Virus record (IMG/VR): IMGVR_UViG_3300032020_000035
Span: 1-30,140 of that record
From: a virus
Strand: one strand, 5' to 3'
DNA length: 30,140 nucleotides
Shown: positions 7,626-13,974 of the stretch, in pieces
How positions within the stretch are numbered: position 1 is the first letter of the stretch
Layout: each line of letters opens with the position of its first letter
Position numbers and translations under genes: made by a program
The notes under the pieces: generated by a model
The model's database searches: none
Told to the model about the DNA's origin: nothing
Seen by the model: only the letters and a program-made list of their open reading frames with translations

Positions 7626-7736
7626 CTACGCCTTTGTTTTGCGTTTCAAATACTCAACTACACAACGAATGATGTAGCCTGTGACCAACATTCCATAGGC
7701 GACTGCTACGAAAAGAGCTGTTTCTAACCCGTCCAT
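7626..7736 (-). CDS. 36-residue single-span membrane microprotein
   Basis: MDGLETALFVAVAYGMLVTG begins a hydrophobic span (residues 4-28), followed by a basic end (EYLKRKTKA). The ATG is 2 bases after the stop of the secreted beta-sandwich gene, so it continues the same transcript. It is the first of five micro-genes filling 7093-7736. It is probably a small inner-membrane partner of the neighbouring membrane proteins. Confidence 0.6.
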   Translation of the reverse strand: MDGLETALFVAVAYGMLVTGYIIRCVVEYLKRKTKA

Positions 7737-7738
7737 TG

Positions 7739-8188
7739 TTATGCCTCTGTTGCAGTTATGGTCATGATGAATGTGAAGGCATCAATGTTTTCTATTTTAG
7801 GCTTCACATGCAACGTGAAGGTTGTGGATTGCAACGCATTTGGGGGTAATGGTGTGTCCGTGTAGTTCCAAGTTAATGCTATAAAATTTGAAGCATTTAT
7901 TGGTTGCCAATCACTTGTGTTCAAGGCTAAAGTAGCGATTGTATTGTTTACGTTTTTGATGTATGCTAAGACTGTTTTGTTTTCGCCTGGTGCCAATGTG
8001 CCCCAGTTGATGCTTGTTAATCTTGTGGTTTGGTTTGCGTCGGTGTAGATTTCAACGCCAATTGTTCGAATGTTAGATGATGGGGGAAATAGGTTCGATC
8101 CAACTGCAATAAGAGCAGTTACCAACACTACGCCCAAGCAAATCATTATGTTTCTTAGGCGGTTGCTCTGTTTTTGCTGGTAAATCAT
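7739..8188 (-). CDS. Membrane-anchored beta-sandwich protein, Bathyarchaeia-like type
   Basis: This 149-residue protein has one N-terminal membrane span (residues ~15-33, MICLGVVLVTALIAVGSN) and a single extracellular beta-sandwich: IGVEIYTDANQTTRLTSINW, LAPGENKTVLAYIKN, LALNTSDWQPINASNFIALTWNY. Four or more NxS/T sequons suggest surface glycosylation in an archaeon. From memory this fold and wording (IYTDAN...TSINWG) recur in Bathyarchaeia and other Thermoproteota proteins related to small surface or pilus-like subunits. I use it as the main host clue. It overlaps the upstream coiled-coil membrane gene by 4 bases. It may be taken from the host and shown on the cell or virion surface. Confidence 0.65.
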   Translation of the reverse strand: MIYQQKQSNRLRNIMICLGVVLVTALIAVGSNLFPPSSNIRTIGVEIYTDANQTTRLTSINWGTLAPGENKTVLAYIKNVNNTIATLALNTSDWQPINASNFIALTWNYTDTPLPPNALQSTTFTLHVKPKIENIDAFTFIMTITATEA

Positions 8189-8733
8189 TTGTAAATCGTC
8201 ACAGTTTCTTGTTTCAGCTTTAATATTTGGTTTTGGAGAGTTTGCTCCATAATGTTGTAGTCGTTCTGCAATTTTTCATAGTTGCTCTTCCATAATGCTG
8301 CGTTTTCCTGCTCTGTTGTGGCATCTGCCAGTTTCTGTTGAGATGTGGCGAGTTCGCTTTGAAGACCCGTGATGGTTTTTCCTTGCGTAGTTATTGCGTT
8401 TTGCATGGTTACGTATTGTTGAGTGGCATTGCTCTGCACAGTGTCTATTTGTGTTTCTGCTGCTTGCTTGGTTGCGGTAACTCGGTTCTGCATTAACCGG
8501 TAGGTAGTGGCGATGGCGGTTATTGCCGCGCCTACTCCACCTATAACTAATTGTAGTTTATCTTGGATGTAAGATGTGACTGTGTTGACTGTGTTCAATG
8601 TGGTGTTAAGTGTGTAGGATGCGAAGCCTTGTGGTGTGAGTGGGTTTCCAGCGAGGTAAAATTGAATGGCCATTGCAACCGCGTAGGTAGCTGCAATGAG
8701 GAAGAGTATGGTTATGATTAGTTTCCAATTCAT
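8185..8733 (-). CDS. Two-span membrane protein with long coiled coil
   Basis: This 182-residue protein has an N-terminal span (residues ~4-27), an extracytoplasmic stretch with three NxT sequons, a second span around 62-82 (LQLVIGGVGAAITAIATTY), then about 95 residues of heptad-like coiled coil rich in Q, T, A and E, ending KLKQETVTIYK. If both ends face inside, the coiled coil projects into the cytoplasm, where it could meet the GTPase encoded two genes upstream. A ribosome-binding site (AAGGTGA) precedes the ATG. No enzyme motif is visible. Confidence 0.6.
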   Translation of the reverse strand: MNWKLIITILFLIAATYAVAMAIQFYLAGNPLTPQGFASYTLNTTLNTVNTVTSYIQDKLQLVIGGVGAAITAIATTYRLMQNRVTATKQAAETQIDTVQSNATQQYVTMQNAITTQGKTITGLQSELATSQQKLADATTEQENAALWKSNYEKLQNDYNIMEQTLQNQILKLKQETVTIYK

Positions 8734-8745
8734 GGTTTTTCACCT

Positions 8746-9084
8746 TTAAATAGGATTGATTGGTTCAAAGATTTCAGGAAGTTTATTGAGGATAGGTTCA
8801 AAATATTTGGTGAAGTTGTCTCGAGTTAGCCGTATGTAGTCATGAATGGGAATTAGCAAAGTTTGGTTTTGCACCCATGACCTACCATCGCCATCCTGCA
8901 CTTTCTCAATATGCGATAATGCCACTACTTGTTCTGTGGATAACCACCATTCAGTAGGATCAGTATGCGTCAACTTTCTCAGGAATTGCAAGCTTGTATC
9001 GGACATGATTTCATTTACGCGCACCGTCTTCAACAGTATGATTTTGCCGTCGATCATGCCATAGAAGAAGCGTTCTATCTTCAA
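8746..9084 (-). CDS. Hypothetical protein, GTPase neighbour
   Basis: This soluble protein of 112 residues opens with a beta-rich segment (IERFFYGMIDGKIILLKTVRV), then helices, and ends in a Pro/Glu-containing tail (LPEIFEPINPI). I do not recognise the family. Its ATG overlaps the stop of the GTPase gene by 4 bases, so equal production and a physical link to the GTPase are plausible. It could be a regulator or effector. Confidence 0.55.
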   Translation of the reverse strand: MKIERFFYGMIDGKIILLKTVRVNEIMSDTSLQFLRKLTHTDPTEWWLSTEQVVALSHIEKVQDGDGRSWVQNQTLLIPIHDYIRLTRDNFTKYFEPILNKLPEIFEPINPI

Positions 9085-10058
9085 TCGCCAAACGACCCAA
9101 GATCTTCAACTAAATTACGGTATTCGAGGTCGCTGAAGCGTGGCTTAAACCGTATGTAACTTGTTGGATCTTCATACACTTCGATTATGGGTTTCTTTGA
9201 TTCGGATGGATCTGTGACTGGCCAATGCATGGGGTTGCCTTCTTCATTCTTTTTGATGTTGAACCAACTTCGGTAATATTTGACCATGCCTTTGTCTCGA
9301 AGTGGCTTTAGGAGCATGCTTGTGGCAGGGAACCCGTTGGCGAGGAATCTGTCAAGTTGATCTTGGCTGTCATAAACATCCATTTGGATGTCTTGCGCTT
9401 TCTCAACGACTTGGTCCCATTTAGTTAAGATGACTCTAACATGTGGATCTGGCTTGTGGTTTCTTCTCCTGTACTCCAGAATGTCATTCATAACTGTGTG
9501 TGTGTAAACATCTGGGTCAAAGGTGGATGGATTGCCCCTGAACATTAATGCGTCTAGCGCAGATAAGGCGATGAGAAAGCCCTGACAGTCCTTGATGGTT
9601 GCCACGACTTCAGTGTTCACGCTTTGTAAGCGTTGCATGATGATTTGGCTAGGCGTAAACCCTGATGCTCTGGTTGCTATGTAATCGGTGATTTCGCCTG
9701 CTACATCGCAAATGGGCACTTGCACTTTCTTTTCTCGCCATCCACGTTGGCAAATAAGCAATCCTGCTTCTGGGGCACGTGGCAAATATGGGTCGGTCTT
9801 TTCTGGGAAGTGACCAAGTCGCAAGTTGTTAGCATCTGAGAGGATGTGCGTACTTGTAGGTAGAACCCGACAGTAAAAGTTGGGCTGTAAAGAACTGAGG
9901 GTTTCACATGTGTGAACTATGGCTGCTGCTATCGTACTTTTGCCACTCATGACTGGGCCGAGCATGCCAAAGCGTGTTTTTACCTTGTAGCTTTTGGTGT
10001 AGTCACCCATCATGTCAACTGGCTTCGGCTTGGCCCACTGGGGAATATACTTGCTCAA
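9081..10058 (-). CDS. TRAFAC-like P-loop GTPase
   Basis: This 325-residue protein has G1/Walker A GPVMSGKST (34-42), G3 DVAGE (118-122, of the DxxG type) and G4 TKWD (212-215, of the [NT]KxD type), so GTP rather than ATP is the likely nucleotide. The DxAGE form is reminiscent of the double-GTPase (DO-GTPase) families described around membrane and conflict systems, though I see only one GTPase domain. The last 90 residues form a separate domain (WFNIKKNEEG, PIIEVYEDPTSYIRFKPRF). The start is TTG, two bases after the stop of a two-span membrane protein, with GGAAG upstream. Flanking genes encode membrane proteins, suggesting a membrane-remodelling, trafficking or signalling role. This is the largest unexplained enzyme of the genome. 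Confidence 0.7.
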   Translation of the reverse strand: MSKYIPQWAKPKPVDMMGDYTKSYKVKTRFGMLGPVMSGKSTIAAAIVHTCETLSSLQPNFYCRVLPTSTHILSDANNLRLGHFPEKTDPYLPRAPEAGLLICQRGWREKKVQVPICDVAGEITDYIATRASGFTPSQIIMQRLQSVNTEVVATIKDCQGFLIALSALDALMFRGNPSTFDPDVYTHTVMNDILEYRRRNHKPDPHVRVILTKWDQVVEKAQDIQMDVYDSQDQLDRFLANGFPATSMLLKPLRDKGMVKYYRSWFNIKKNEEGNPMHWPVTDPSESKKPIIEVYEDPTSYIRFKPRFSDLEYRNLVEDLGSFGD

Positions 10059-10060
10059 GT

Positions 10061-10444
10061 TTACGCTTCCTTCTTAGCTTCAACAGGTATAGGAACTGGC
10101 GGTGCTGTAGCGGGTGATGGTGTCTGTGATGGAGGAGTTGTCTGCCACCCAACTGCTTTTGCGCCTTCTTGAACTGAACTTCTGATTATTTTGAATTTGC
10201 CCTTGTAATACAACGCTGACAATAACATGCCAGTGAAAAGCATTCCGCCACCTATTATGTAGACACCATAGCTCATCCACCATGCTGATGCTACGAGGCT
10301 TGCATGAGTTTCACCGAGGATTATCCCTGCCTGTGTGAACGTGCCTATTAGCATGGGGCGTGTTGGATCGTAGAGTGCTAAGCCAGCGATGGTTGCGAGG
10401 CTAATGATTACAATGAGTAAGAATAGTTTGGTTTTGAAACCCAT
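10061..10444 (-). CDS. Two-span membrane protein with Pro-rich cytoplasmic tail
   Basis: This 127-residue protein has spans at ~6-26 and ~52-79 (WWMSYGVYIIGGGMLFTGMLLSAL), a basic juxtamembrane part (YYKGKFKIIR), then a Pro/Thr/Ala tail (TPPSQTPSPATAPPVPIPV) like an adaptor docking segment. It has a strong ribosome-binding site (GGAGGTGA). It is immediately upstream of the GTPase gene and likely made at similar levels; it could recruit the GTPase to the membrane. The function is unknown. Confidence 0.6.
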   Translation of the reverse strand: MGFKTKLFLLIVIISLATIAGLALYDPTRPMLIGTFTQAGIILGETHASLVASAWWMSYGVYIIGGGMLFTGMLLSALYYKGKFKIIRSSVQEGAKAVGWQTTPPSQTPSPATAPPVPIPVEAKKEA

Positions 10445-10445
10445 T

Positions 10446-10715
10446 TTAATGATTCACCTCCACCACTTTTTGAAATGATCCTCTTCCCCGACTGTCCACT
10501 AATACGTCGCCTCGTTCTATTTCGGCTTCGACAAAATAGTGGAATTCTTGACCGTATGGTTTGATGACTGTTTCTTCATTGTAGAATTGAGCTGGCATCA
10601 TGGCAACTGTTTCCGCTTTTTCATGGTCAAAGTAAGCATAGGTTAAGAGAAGGTGTTTAGCGTCTCGACGTTGCTGCGCTAATTCGCTGCGTTTTCCTCG
10701 ATGACCTTTGGACAT
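10446..10715 (-). CDS. Hypothetical basic-N-terminus protein
   Basis: This 89-residue protein has a basic N-terminus (MSKGHRGKRSELAQQRRDAK) and a small alpha/beta body (HYFVEAEIERGDVLVDSRGRGSFQKVVEV). The later ATG at 10715 is preferred over 10724 because GAGG lies about 10 bases before it. It is the first gene of the GTPase/membrane module and follows a 145-base gap, so it probably heads a transcript. The basic start hints at nucleic-acid contact. The family is unrecognised. Confidence 0.5.
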   Translation of the reverse strand: MSKGHRGKRSELAQQRRDAKHLLLTYAYFDHEKAETVAMMPAQFYNEETVIKPYGQEFHYFVEAEIERGDVLVDSRGRGSFQKVVEVNH

Positions 10716-10860
10716 TCCGCACATTCCTCAATGGTTTTGAGTGGCAGACAGTATTATTCCTTAAGCATTGAGTCTTATTATGGTTTTCGCTGTTTATGGT
10801 TGTGTCAAGTCAAGTCTCCAAAAGTTTCTTTTGATTGGAATTATGTTCTTTAGTTAAAAT
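10716..10860 (-). promoter_or_regulatory. Leader of the GTPase/membrane module
   Basis: This AT-rich non-coding gap follows the methyltransferase gene. CTCAATG at 10727-10733 and CATTGAG at 10766-10772 are exact inverted repeats. In the minus-strand mRNA the downstream arm includes the GAGG ribosome-binding site of the following gene, so folding could hide it. AT-rich stretches near 10750-10770 (GGAATAATAC) could act as a TATA element. The evidence is only sequence symmetry and position. Confidence 0.35.
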
Positions 10861-11412
10861 TCAATCAAGAGTAGTATTTCCCTTGTACCCTTTTTCCCAA
10901 ATTATCCAACAAAAACACATGATAGCATGAGCGTTTTTATTTATATGAAAGGGAACACATGAAATTCGGTCTGCAAAAACATAAATTCTGATTGGAGGAT
11001 TTTTTCTATAAAATTTGTATCGTGCTTTTCCTTCAAGTGCTTGGAGTCGACAAAACAAGGCAATTTTGTTAGCACATTCTAAACTATGCTCCATAAAAGG
11101 AAGTAGAAGAGAAAAGGGTGGATTAGTTATAATAAAATCGACTTTCCGTTCAGTGGCGAGAAAGTTTATGCCTTTTTCACCATAAACAGTATCATCTTTC
11201 CGTATATCAGATGCAATAATATTAGGGAAAAATTTTGCTATAGCTCCATCTCCACTTGCACATTCCCAACCAATACCCTCAAATTTTTCTCTTTTTAATA
11301 GTTCTTCTATAGCAATACTAGGAGTTATATAGAAATCTTCAGGGCTTCTAACCGTTCCTTCGTTGAAGCCAGTTTGCCTTAAAATATCTTTGAGTCGACT
11401 CATTTTGGGCAT
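10861..11412 (-). CDS. DNA methyltransferase (NPPF-type, probable adenine)
   Basis: This 183-residue protein has SAM-binding motif I ECASGDGAIAKFF (50-62), an acidic SD (69-70) at the end of the next strand, and catalytic motif IV ITNPPF (95-100), as in N6-adenine or N4-cytosine DNA methyltransferases. The N-terminal DFYITPSIAIEELL matches the usual lead-in to such domains. It ends CWIIWEKGYKGNTTLD. Relatives as I remember them continue with a Trp after this point, and here the codon is TGA. I chose the ATG at 11412, just past the upstream stop; a TTG at 11439 is the other option. There is no partner nuclease, so protection against host restriction or gene regulation is likely. Confidence 0.75.
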   Translation of the reverse strand: MPKMSRLKDILRQTGFNEGTVRSPEDFYITPSIAIEELLKREKFEGIGWECASGDGAIAKFFPNIIASDIRKDDTVYGEKGINFLATERKVDFIITNPPFSLLLPFMEHSLECANKIALFCRLQALEGKARYKFYRKNPPIRIYVFADRISCVPFHINKNAHAIMCFCWIIWEKGYKGNTTLD

Positions 11413-11416
11413 ACTC

Positions 11417-11749
11417 TCATTTTTTTGTGTCTCCCCCAAACAACTTCGGATTCACCATATACAAACCCGCGCTAACAGCCACAATCTTAGGCTTACCACC
11501 CGTAAACAACGGTGAAGCAGCCTCATTCACACGGCGGTCAACGGTGCGTTTGCCATGATGCGTCTTAGCCTTGACTATGTTCCAGATTTCACTGAGTTGC
11601 GCGGGCCTGTGTTCTGTGTTGTGGATGCTGAACACGGCTTCTATGCAATATTGCATTAGCTGTTGTCGTTCTTGTTCTGTTATGGGGATGCCTTGCGGGC
11701 GCCAGCATGGCAACTTCTCGGTGGCGCCAGAAAGTAACTGCTGAGTCAT
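11417..11749 (-). CDS. Probable winged-helix DNA-binding protein
   Basis: In this 110-residue protein, residues ~28-75 contain helices and a wing-like layout (QYCIEAVFSIHNTEHRPAQLSEIW, ...KRTVDRRVNEAASPLF) followed by a strand pair (KIVAVSAGLYMVNP), suggestive of a winged helix. It is encoded between the two DNA methyltransferases, overlapping the cytosine enzyme gene by ATGA and ending 4 bases before the adenine-type gene, so it may act in the same modification process. The call is structural guesswork from helix patterns. Confidence 0.45.
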   Translation of the reverse strand: MTQQLLSGATEKLPCWRPQGIPITEQERQQLMQYCIEAVFSIHNTEHRPAQLSEIWNIVKAKTHHGKRTVDRRVNEAASPLFTGGKPKIVAVSAGLYMVNPKLFGGDTKK

Positions 11750-12378
11750 GCCTTATTCTCCGTTAGTTTTTGTTTGCATGCTTGGGCGAAGGCTCGGCTA
11801 CAAGACAAAGGAATCTTGGCAGCTTCCCAACTTCTCAGCTTTCCATCAGTTGTGGGTTCATCACGCCCATATTGATTGAGTTTTCGGGTTTTTATTCGCA
11901 TGTCTCGAGGCATTAGGAAAAGAGGATAGTCCCCATAAAAGACATGGCGTTTCCCAAATGTGATATAAGTTTCCGTTCTCGGTTGCAGTTCCTTAAAGTA
12001 TTTTGTGAGTAACGCCACATTTTCCATTATCCAACAAGTCGGTTTTGCATCTTCCACAAACTTGAGAAAGCCCTTGATTAATGATATGCCATTGTTGGGA
12101 TTTGGTGGGTTCTTCCATTTTTTACCATAAAGCACGCCAATTTGCGAAAAGTCTCGACATGGTGGGCTTCCCCAAACCACATCATAACCTTGGAAGTCTG
12201 CGCCTTTAAGGCGCAACATGTCTGCTTGAATGAACTTGTGCTTGTAACCCAACATTTTAGGAGCATCCACAATATCAATGCCCGTAACATCAAAGTCTTC
12301 TATTGCGAAGCCGTCGCTTACGCCTCCCATGCCACAGAAACAGTCAAGCATTTTAAACTTCAAAACTTGCTGACTCAT
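11746..12378 (-). CDS. C5-cytosine DNA methyltransferase
   Basis: This 210-residue protein has motif I LDCFCGMGGVSDGF (11-24), motif IV GSPPCRDFS with catalytic Cys74, and motif VI ENV (119-121). The C-terminal KLRSWEAAKIPLSCSRAFAQAC matches the last helix motif of short viral enzymes. The target-recognition region is very small and the usual QxRxR motif is replaced by KRHVFYGDYPLF, typical of compact phage-type enzymes rather than a broken gene. It would methylate cytosine in viral DNA and so evade host restriction. Both ends are coupled by ATGA overlaps. Confidence 0.85.
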   Translation of the reverse strand: MSQQVLKFKMLDCFCGMGGVSDGFAIEDFDVTGIDIVDAPKMLGYKHKFIQADMLRLKGADFQGYDVVWGSPPCRDFSQIGVLYGKKWKNPPNPNNGISLIKGFLKFVEDAKPTCWIMENVALLTKYFKELQPRTETYITFGKRHVFYGDYPLFLMPRDMRIKTRKLNQYGRDEPTTDGKLRSWEAAKIPLSCSRAFAQACKQKLTENKA

Positions 12379-12599
12379 GTTTTCACCCGCTTCACCAAGA
12401 ACTTTTTGCCCCGCGGGGCAAAACCTTCACTAAAAAGGATTTGTTGATGAGGATGCTTACTTGCAAGTTCTCTTTGCCGTTTTACCTCTCGTTCAGGAAG
12501 TATACAATAAGCAGTGGGGCTCCAATACATCCATTGAAGACACATCCAACAATCATTAGGCACATCTTTTTCGTATGGTTTAAAATCTGGGCATATCAT
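12375..12599 (-). CDS. Cys-rich small protein
   Basis: This 74-residue protein has Cys at 3, 17, 20 and 32 (MICPDF, DCWMCLQW, AYCILP) that could form one metal site, then a basic C-terminus (PRGKKFLVKRVKT). It overlaps its neighbours on both sides by ATGA. Cys plus basic tail suggests a small nucleic-acid-binding protein of the early region. I do not recognise the family. Confidence 0.55.
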   Translation of the reverse strand: MICPDFKPYEKDVPNDCWMCLQWMYWSPTAYCILPEREVKRQRELASKHPHQQILFSEGFAPRGKKFLVKRVKT

Positions 12600-12827
12600 A
12601 TTCTTACCCGCTTCAAATGACTCAGTTTTTCTATAAGAAGAATAAGTGCCACTAAATCATCTTCTCTTTGGATTTCGTGTTTTATTTTTTCATCTTCCGT
12701 TAGATTGGTTGCTGCCATTCTCAAAACTTCTATACAATCATAGTAACCCCCGAATCCCATTTTGGATAGGAGAGTATCAAGTTGGTTCCAATCTTCTTTT
12801 GCTAACTTCATTTTACCCGCTTCACCA
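12376..12827 (-). repeat. Three-copy translation-initiation junction repeat
   Basis: The minus-strand sequence TGAAGCGGGTRA, followed by 1-6 bases and then ATG, occurs before three consecutive genes (ATGs at 12378, 12599 and 12811). In two cases a longer TTGGTGAAGCGGGT is shared. GGGTGA pairs with the 16S anti-Shine-Dalgarno sequence, so each copy acts as a ribosome-binding site, and in two cases it also encodes the end of the preceding protein. It looks like copies of one gene-joining unit. Confidence 0.7.
12596..12811 (-). CDS. Small helical hypothetical protein
   Basis: This 71-residue acidic helical protein (MKLAKEDWNQLDTLLSKMGFGGYYDC...) has no motif I recognise. I chose the ATG at 12811 rather than 12835 because the same upstream sequence (TGAAGCGGGTAA) precedes the starts of the two following genes at the same distance. 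It ends in LKRVRI, similar to the LVKRVKT end of the next gene because the repeated junction is translated in both. Confidence 0.5.
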   Translation of the reverse strand: MKLAKEDWNQLDTLLSKMGFGGYYDCIEVLRMAATNLTEDEKIKHEIQREDDLVALILLIEKLSHLKRVRI

Positions 12828-12844
12828 AACCACACAATCCTTCA

Positions 12845-13198
12845 TTAAGTTTTCCAGAGGTCGCAGCAACTCGCAGCCAAAACCATCAATTTTCGCTTAC
12901 TACAAAACGCTTCATAAGGAGGTTGAGCTTTTGGTCGTGGTCGCCAAAAGTGGCAATCACTTGGTTTACGAGTCTTATGGTTACTCACCACACTGTACTT
13001 GTCGATGCGAAGTTGCCAATTGCCTTCTCGATGCTGATTATTGTATTCTCGTGCTTTTTCTCTCATCCATTCGGAGAGGCTCTTTCCTTCACGCTTTAGA
13101 ATGTTGAGCAGGGTCTCGAAGTCTTGTTGAAAATCATGTGGGACATAGAAGGTTTTTTCAGGATTCTTTTTTTTGGTTGAAGACATAGACATACACAT
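12845..13198 (-). CDS. Ribbon-helix-helix-like regulator with Cys/Trp-rich tail
   Basis: Residues ~14-52 (EKTFYVPHDFQQDFETLL, REGKSLSEWMREKAREY) match the strand-helix-helix layout of CopG/Arc-type DNA-binding proteins. The tail (SDCHFW, AFCSKRKL, SCCDLW) has four Cys, three of them beside or near Trp, possibly a decayed or variant Zn site. ATGs at 13198, 13192 and 13186 are all in frame. None has a ribosome-binding site, and an A/T tetranucleotide repeat lies 17 bases upstream, so a leaderless mRNA is plausible. It could repress the divergent promoters. Confidence 0.55.
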   Translation of the reverse strand: MCMSMSSTKKKNPEKTFYVPHDFQQDFETLLNILKREGKSLSEWMREKAREYNNQHREGNWQLRIDKYSVVSNHKTRKPSDCHFWRPRPKAQPPYEAFCSKRKLMVLAASCCDLWKT

Positions 13199-13215
13199 AC
13201 CTACATGTACATATC

Positions 13216-13240
13216 ATTTATTTATTTATTTATTTATTTA
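13216..13240 (-). promoter_or_regulatory. (ATTT)6 repeat, candidate TATA element of the minus-strand early genes
   Basis: Six ATTT units occupy 13216-13239. Read on the minus strand this is a TAAATAAAT series 18-42 bases before the first ATG of the ribbon-helix-helix gene. TATA boxes in archaea lie about 25 bases before transcription start, so transcription could begin at or near the ATG. A second TATA-like site (ATTTAAAAG) lies upstream at about 13262-13270. The rest of the 13199-13420 gap holds no open frame that I can support. Confidence 0.4.
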
Positions 13241-13390
13241 GGTGAAAAGAACAAACCATTCTTTTAAATGGACAAGTCTTTCTTATGCAAAAAATTTAAG
13301 TGTGGAACCGAAGAAATAGTGAAGATTGCCCACACAAAACTTTGTTAGACCGTTAGTGATCTCAACTCTCTCAAATAAAATGTCTGCTAA

Positions 13391-13415
13391 GGGGCGTTAG
13401 GGTGGGCAACGCCTC
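13391..13415 (-). terminator. Hairpin after the 66-residue gene, possible terminator
   Basis: GGCGTT (13393-13398) pairs with AACGCC (13408-13413), extendable by a G-T and a G-C pair to 8 bp with a 9-base loop. It lies just past the stop of the minus-strand gene at 13421. Downstream minus-strand sequence becomes T-rich (ATTTTATTTG) within 20 bases. It may end or attenuate the transcript started in the divergent promoter region. Confidence 0.35.
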
Positions 13416-13420
13416 AACAA

Positions 13421-13621
13421 CTAAGGATAGTACTCTTTTATGGTGCACTTGTCCTTTGTTTTCGTTGTCTTCGTTATGCTATGTTTCTCCTCTCGCTTCA
13501 CCTTATGACGTGGAGCAAATACATGATCCCAAAAACCCTGTTTCGTAGCCTTAGGCATCAACCGATCATACATGCTATCTTCAAGGATTCTTTCGGCTTC
13601 ATTCACGTTTTTTGTCTCCAT
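13421..13621 (-). CDS. Small charged hypothetical protein
   Basis: This 66-residue protein is rich in Lys, Glu and Thr (KREEKHSITKTTKTKDK), with a short helical N-terminus (EAERILEDSMYDRLMP). It is the second gene of the minus-strand transcript leaving the divergent region and overlaps the end of an even smaller reading frame by 23 bases. The family is unrecognised. The strongly basic C-terminal half may contact nucleic acid. Confidence 0.4.
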   Translation of the reverse strand: METKNVNEAERILEDSMYDRLMPKATKQGFWDHVFAPRHKVKREEKHSITKTTKTKDKCTIKEYYP

Positions 13622-13706
13622 ACCACTTTAGAATTTCATCAACTGCTTTCGGACTATAGCATTGAAGTTGAAGCCACATCTTCAACATTGTTTTTCGACT
13701 CACCAT
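13599..13706 (-). CDS. 35-residue helical microprotein (tentative)
   Basis: The frame MVSRKTMLKMWLQLQC...SPKAVDEILKWYGDKKRE is a plausible amphipathic helical peptide in the divergent region and overlaps the next gene. An alternative 22-codon frame begins at 13722. There is no clear ribosome-binding site, but proximity to the TATA element would fit a short-leader mRNA. It is kept as tentative because composition alone supports it. Confidence 0.3.
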   Translation of the reverse strand: MVSRKTMLKMWLQLQCYSPKAVDEILKWYGDKKRE

Positions 13707-13740
13707 TTTTATCATTCTCCATTACTACCTATAGCAAACC

Positions 13741-13750
13741 ATATATATAA
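13741..13750 (+). promoter_or_regulatory. TATA box of the divergent promoter region
   Basis: ATATATATAA lies about 25-30 bases before the first plus-strand start codons (GTG 13774, ATG 13783), the spacing expected for an archaeal TATA box serving an mRNA with a very short leader. Because the run is nearly palindromic, it may also serve the minus-strand transcript, whose first ATG (13722) lies about 20-25 bases the other way. Confidence 0.55.
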
Positions 13751-13782
13751 CGTCTTATAAAGGTTACTAATTAGTGATATAC

Positions 13783-13974
13783 ATGTCTACAGAAATTGAA
13801 ATGACAACCATCCAAATAACAAAGGGTCAAAGAAGAGACTTGGAGGCTATGAAAATCATCCCTGAAGAACCAATCTTCAAAGTGATGGAACGGTTGCTAA
13901 AAGAGTTGGCGCGACTTGTTGAAGCTGAGAATGAGTGTAAAGTAAAAGTGTTGAAGGAGAGCGAGAAACAGTGA
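13783..13974 (+). CDS. Ribbon-helix-helix-like small regulator
   Basis: This 63-residue protein opens with a beta strand (MTTIQITKGQ), then two helices (RRDLEAMK...PEEPIFKVMERLLKELARL) and a charged tail. The pattern resembles archaeal antitoxin-type regulators that begin MTTIQ. A GTG at 13774 would add three residues. It is the first gene of the plus-strand operon, right behind the TATA box, so it may autoregulate. The next gene starts with GTG overlapping its stop. Confidence 0.6.
   Translation: MSTEIEMTTIQITKGQRRDLEAMKIIPEEPIFKVMERLLKELARLVEAENECKVKVLKESEKQ

Noticed and set aside
12646-13107. 153-codon plus-strand frame
   Set aside because: It runs opposite two better supported minus-strand genes (an RHH-like protein and a small helical protein with a repeated ribosome-binding site), and its composition is irregular with no domain.
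13216-13240. (ATTT)6 repeat as a CRISPR-like or origin iteron
   Set aside because: The units are 4 bases without spacers. The position before a start codon fits a TATA-like element better, though an origin nearby cannot be excluded.
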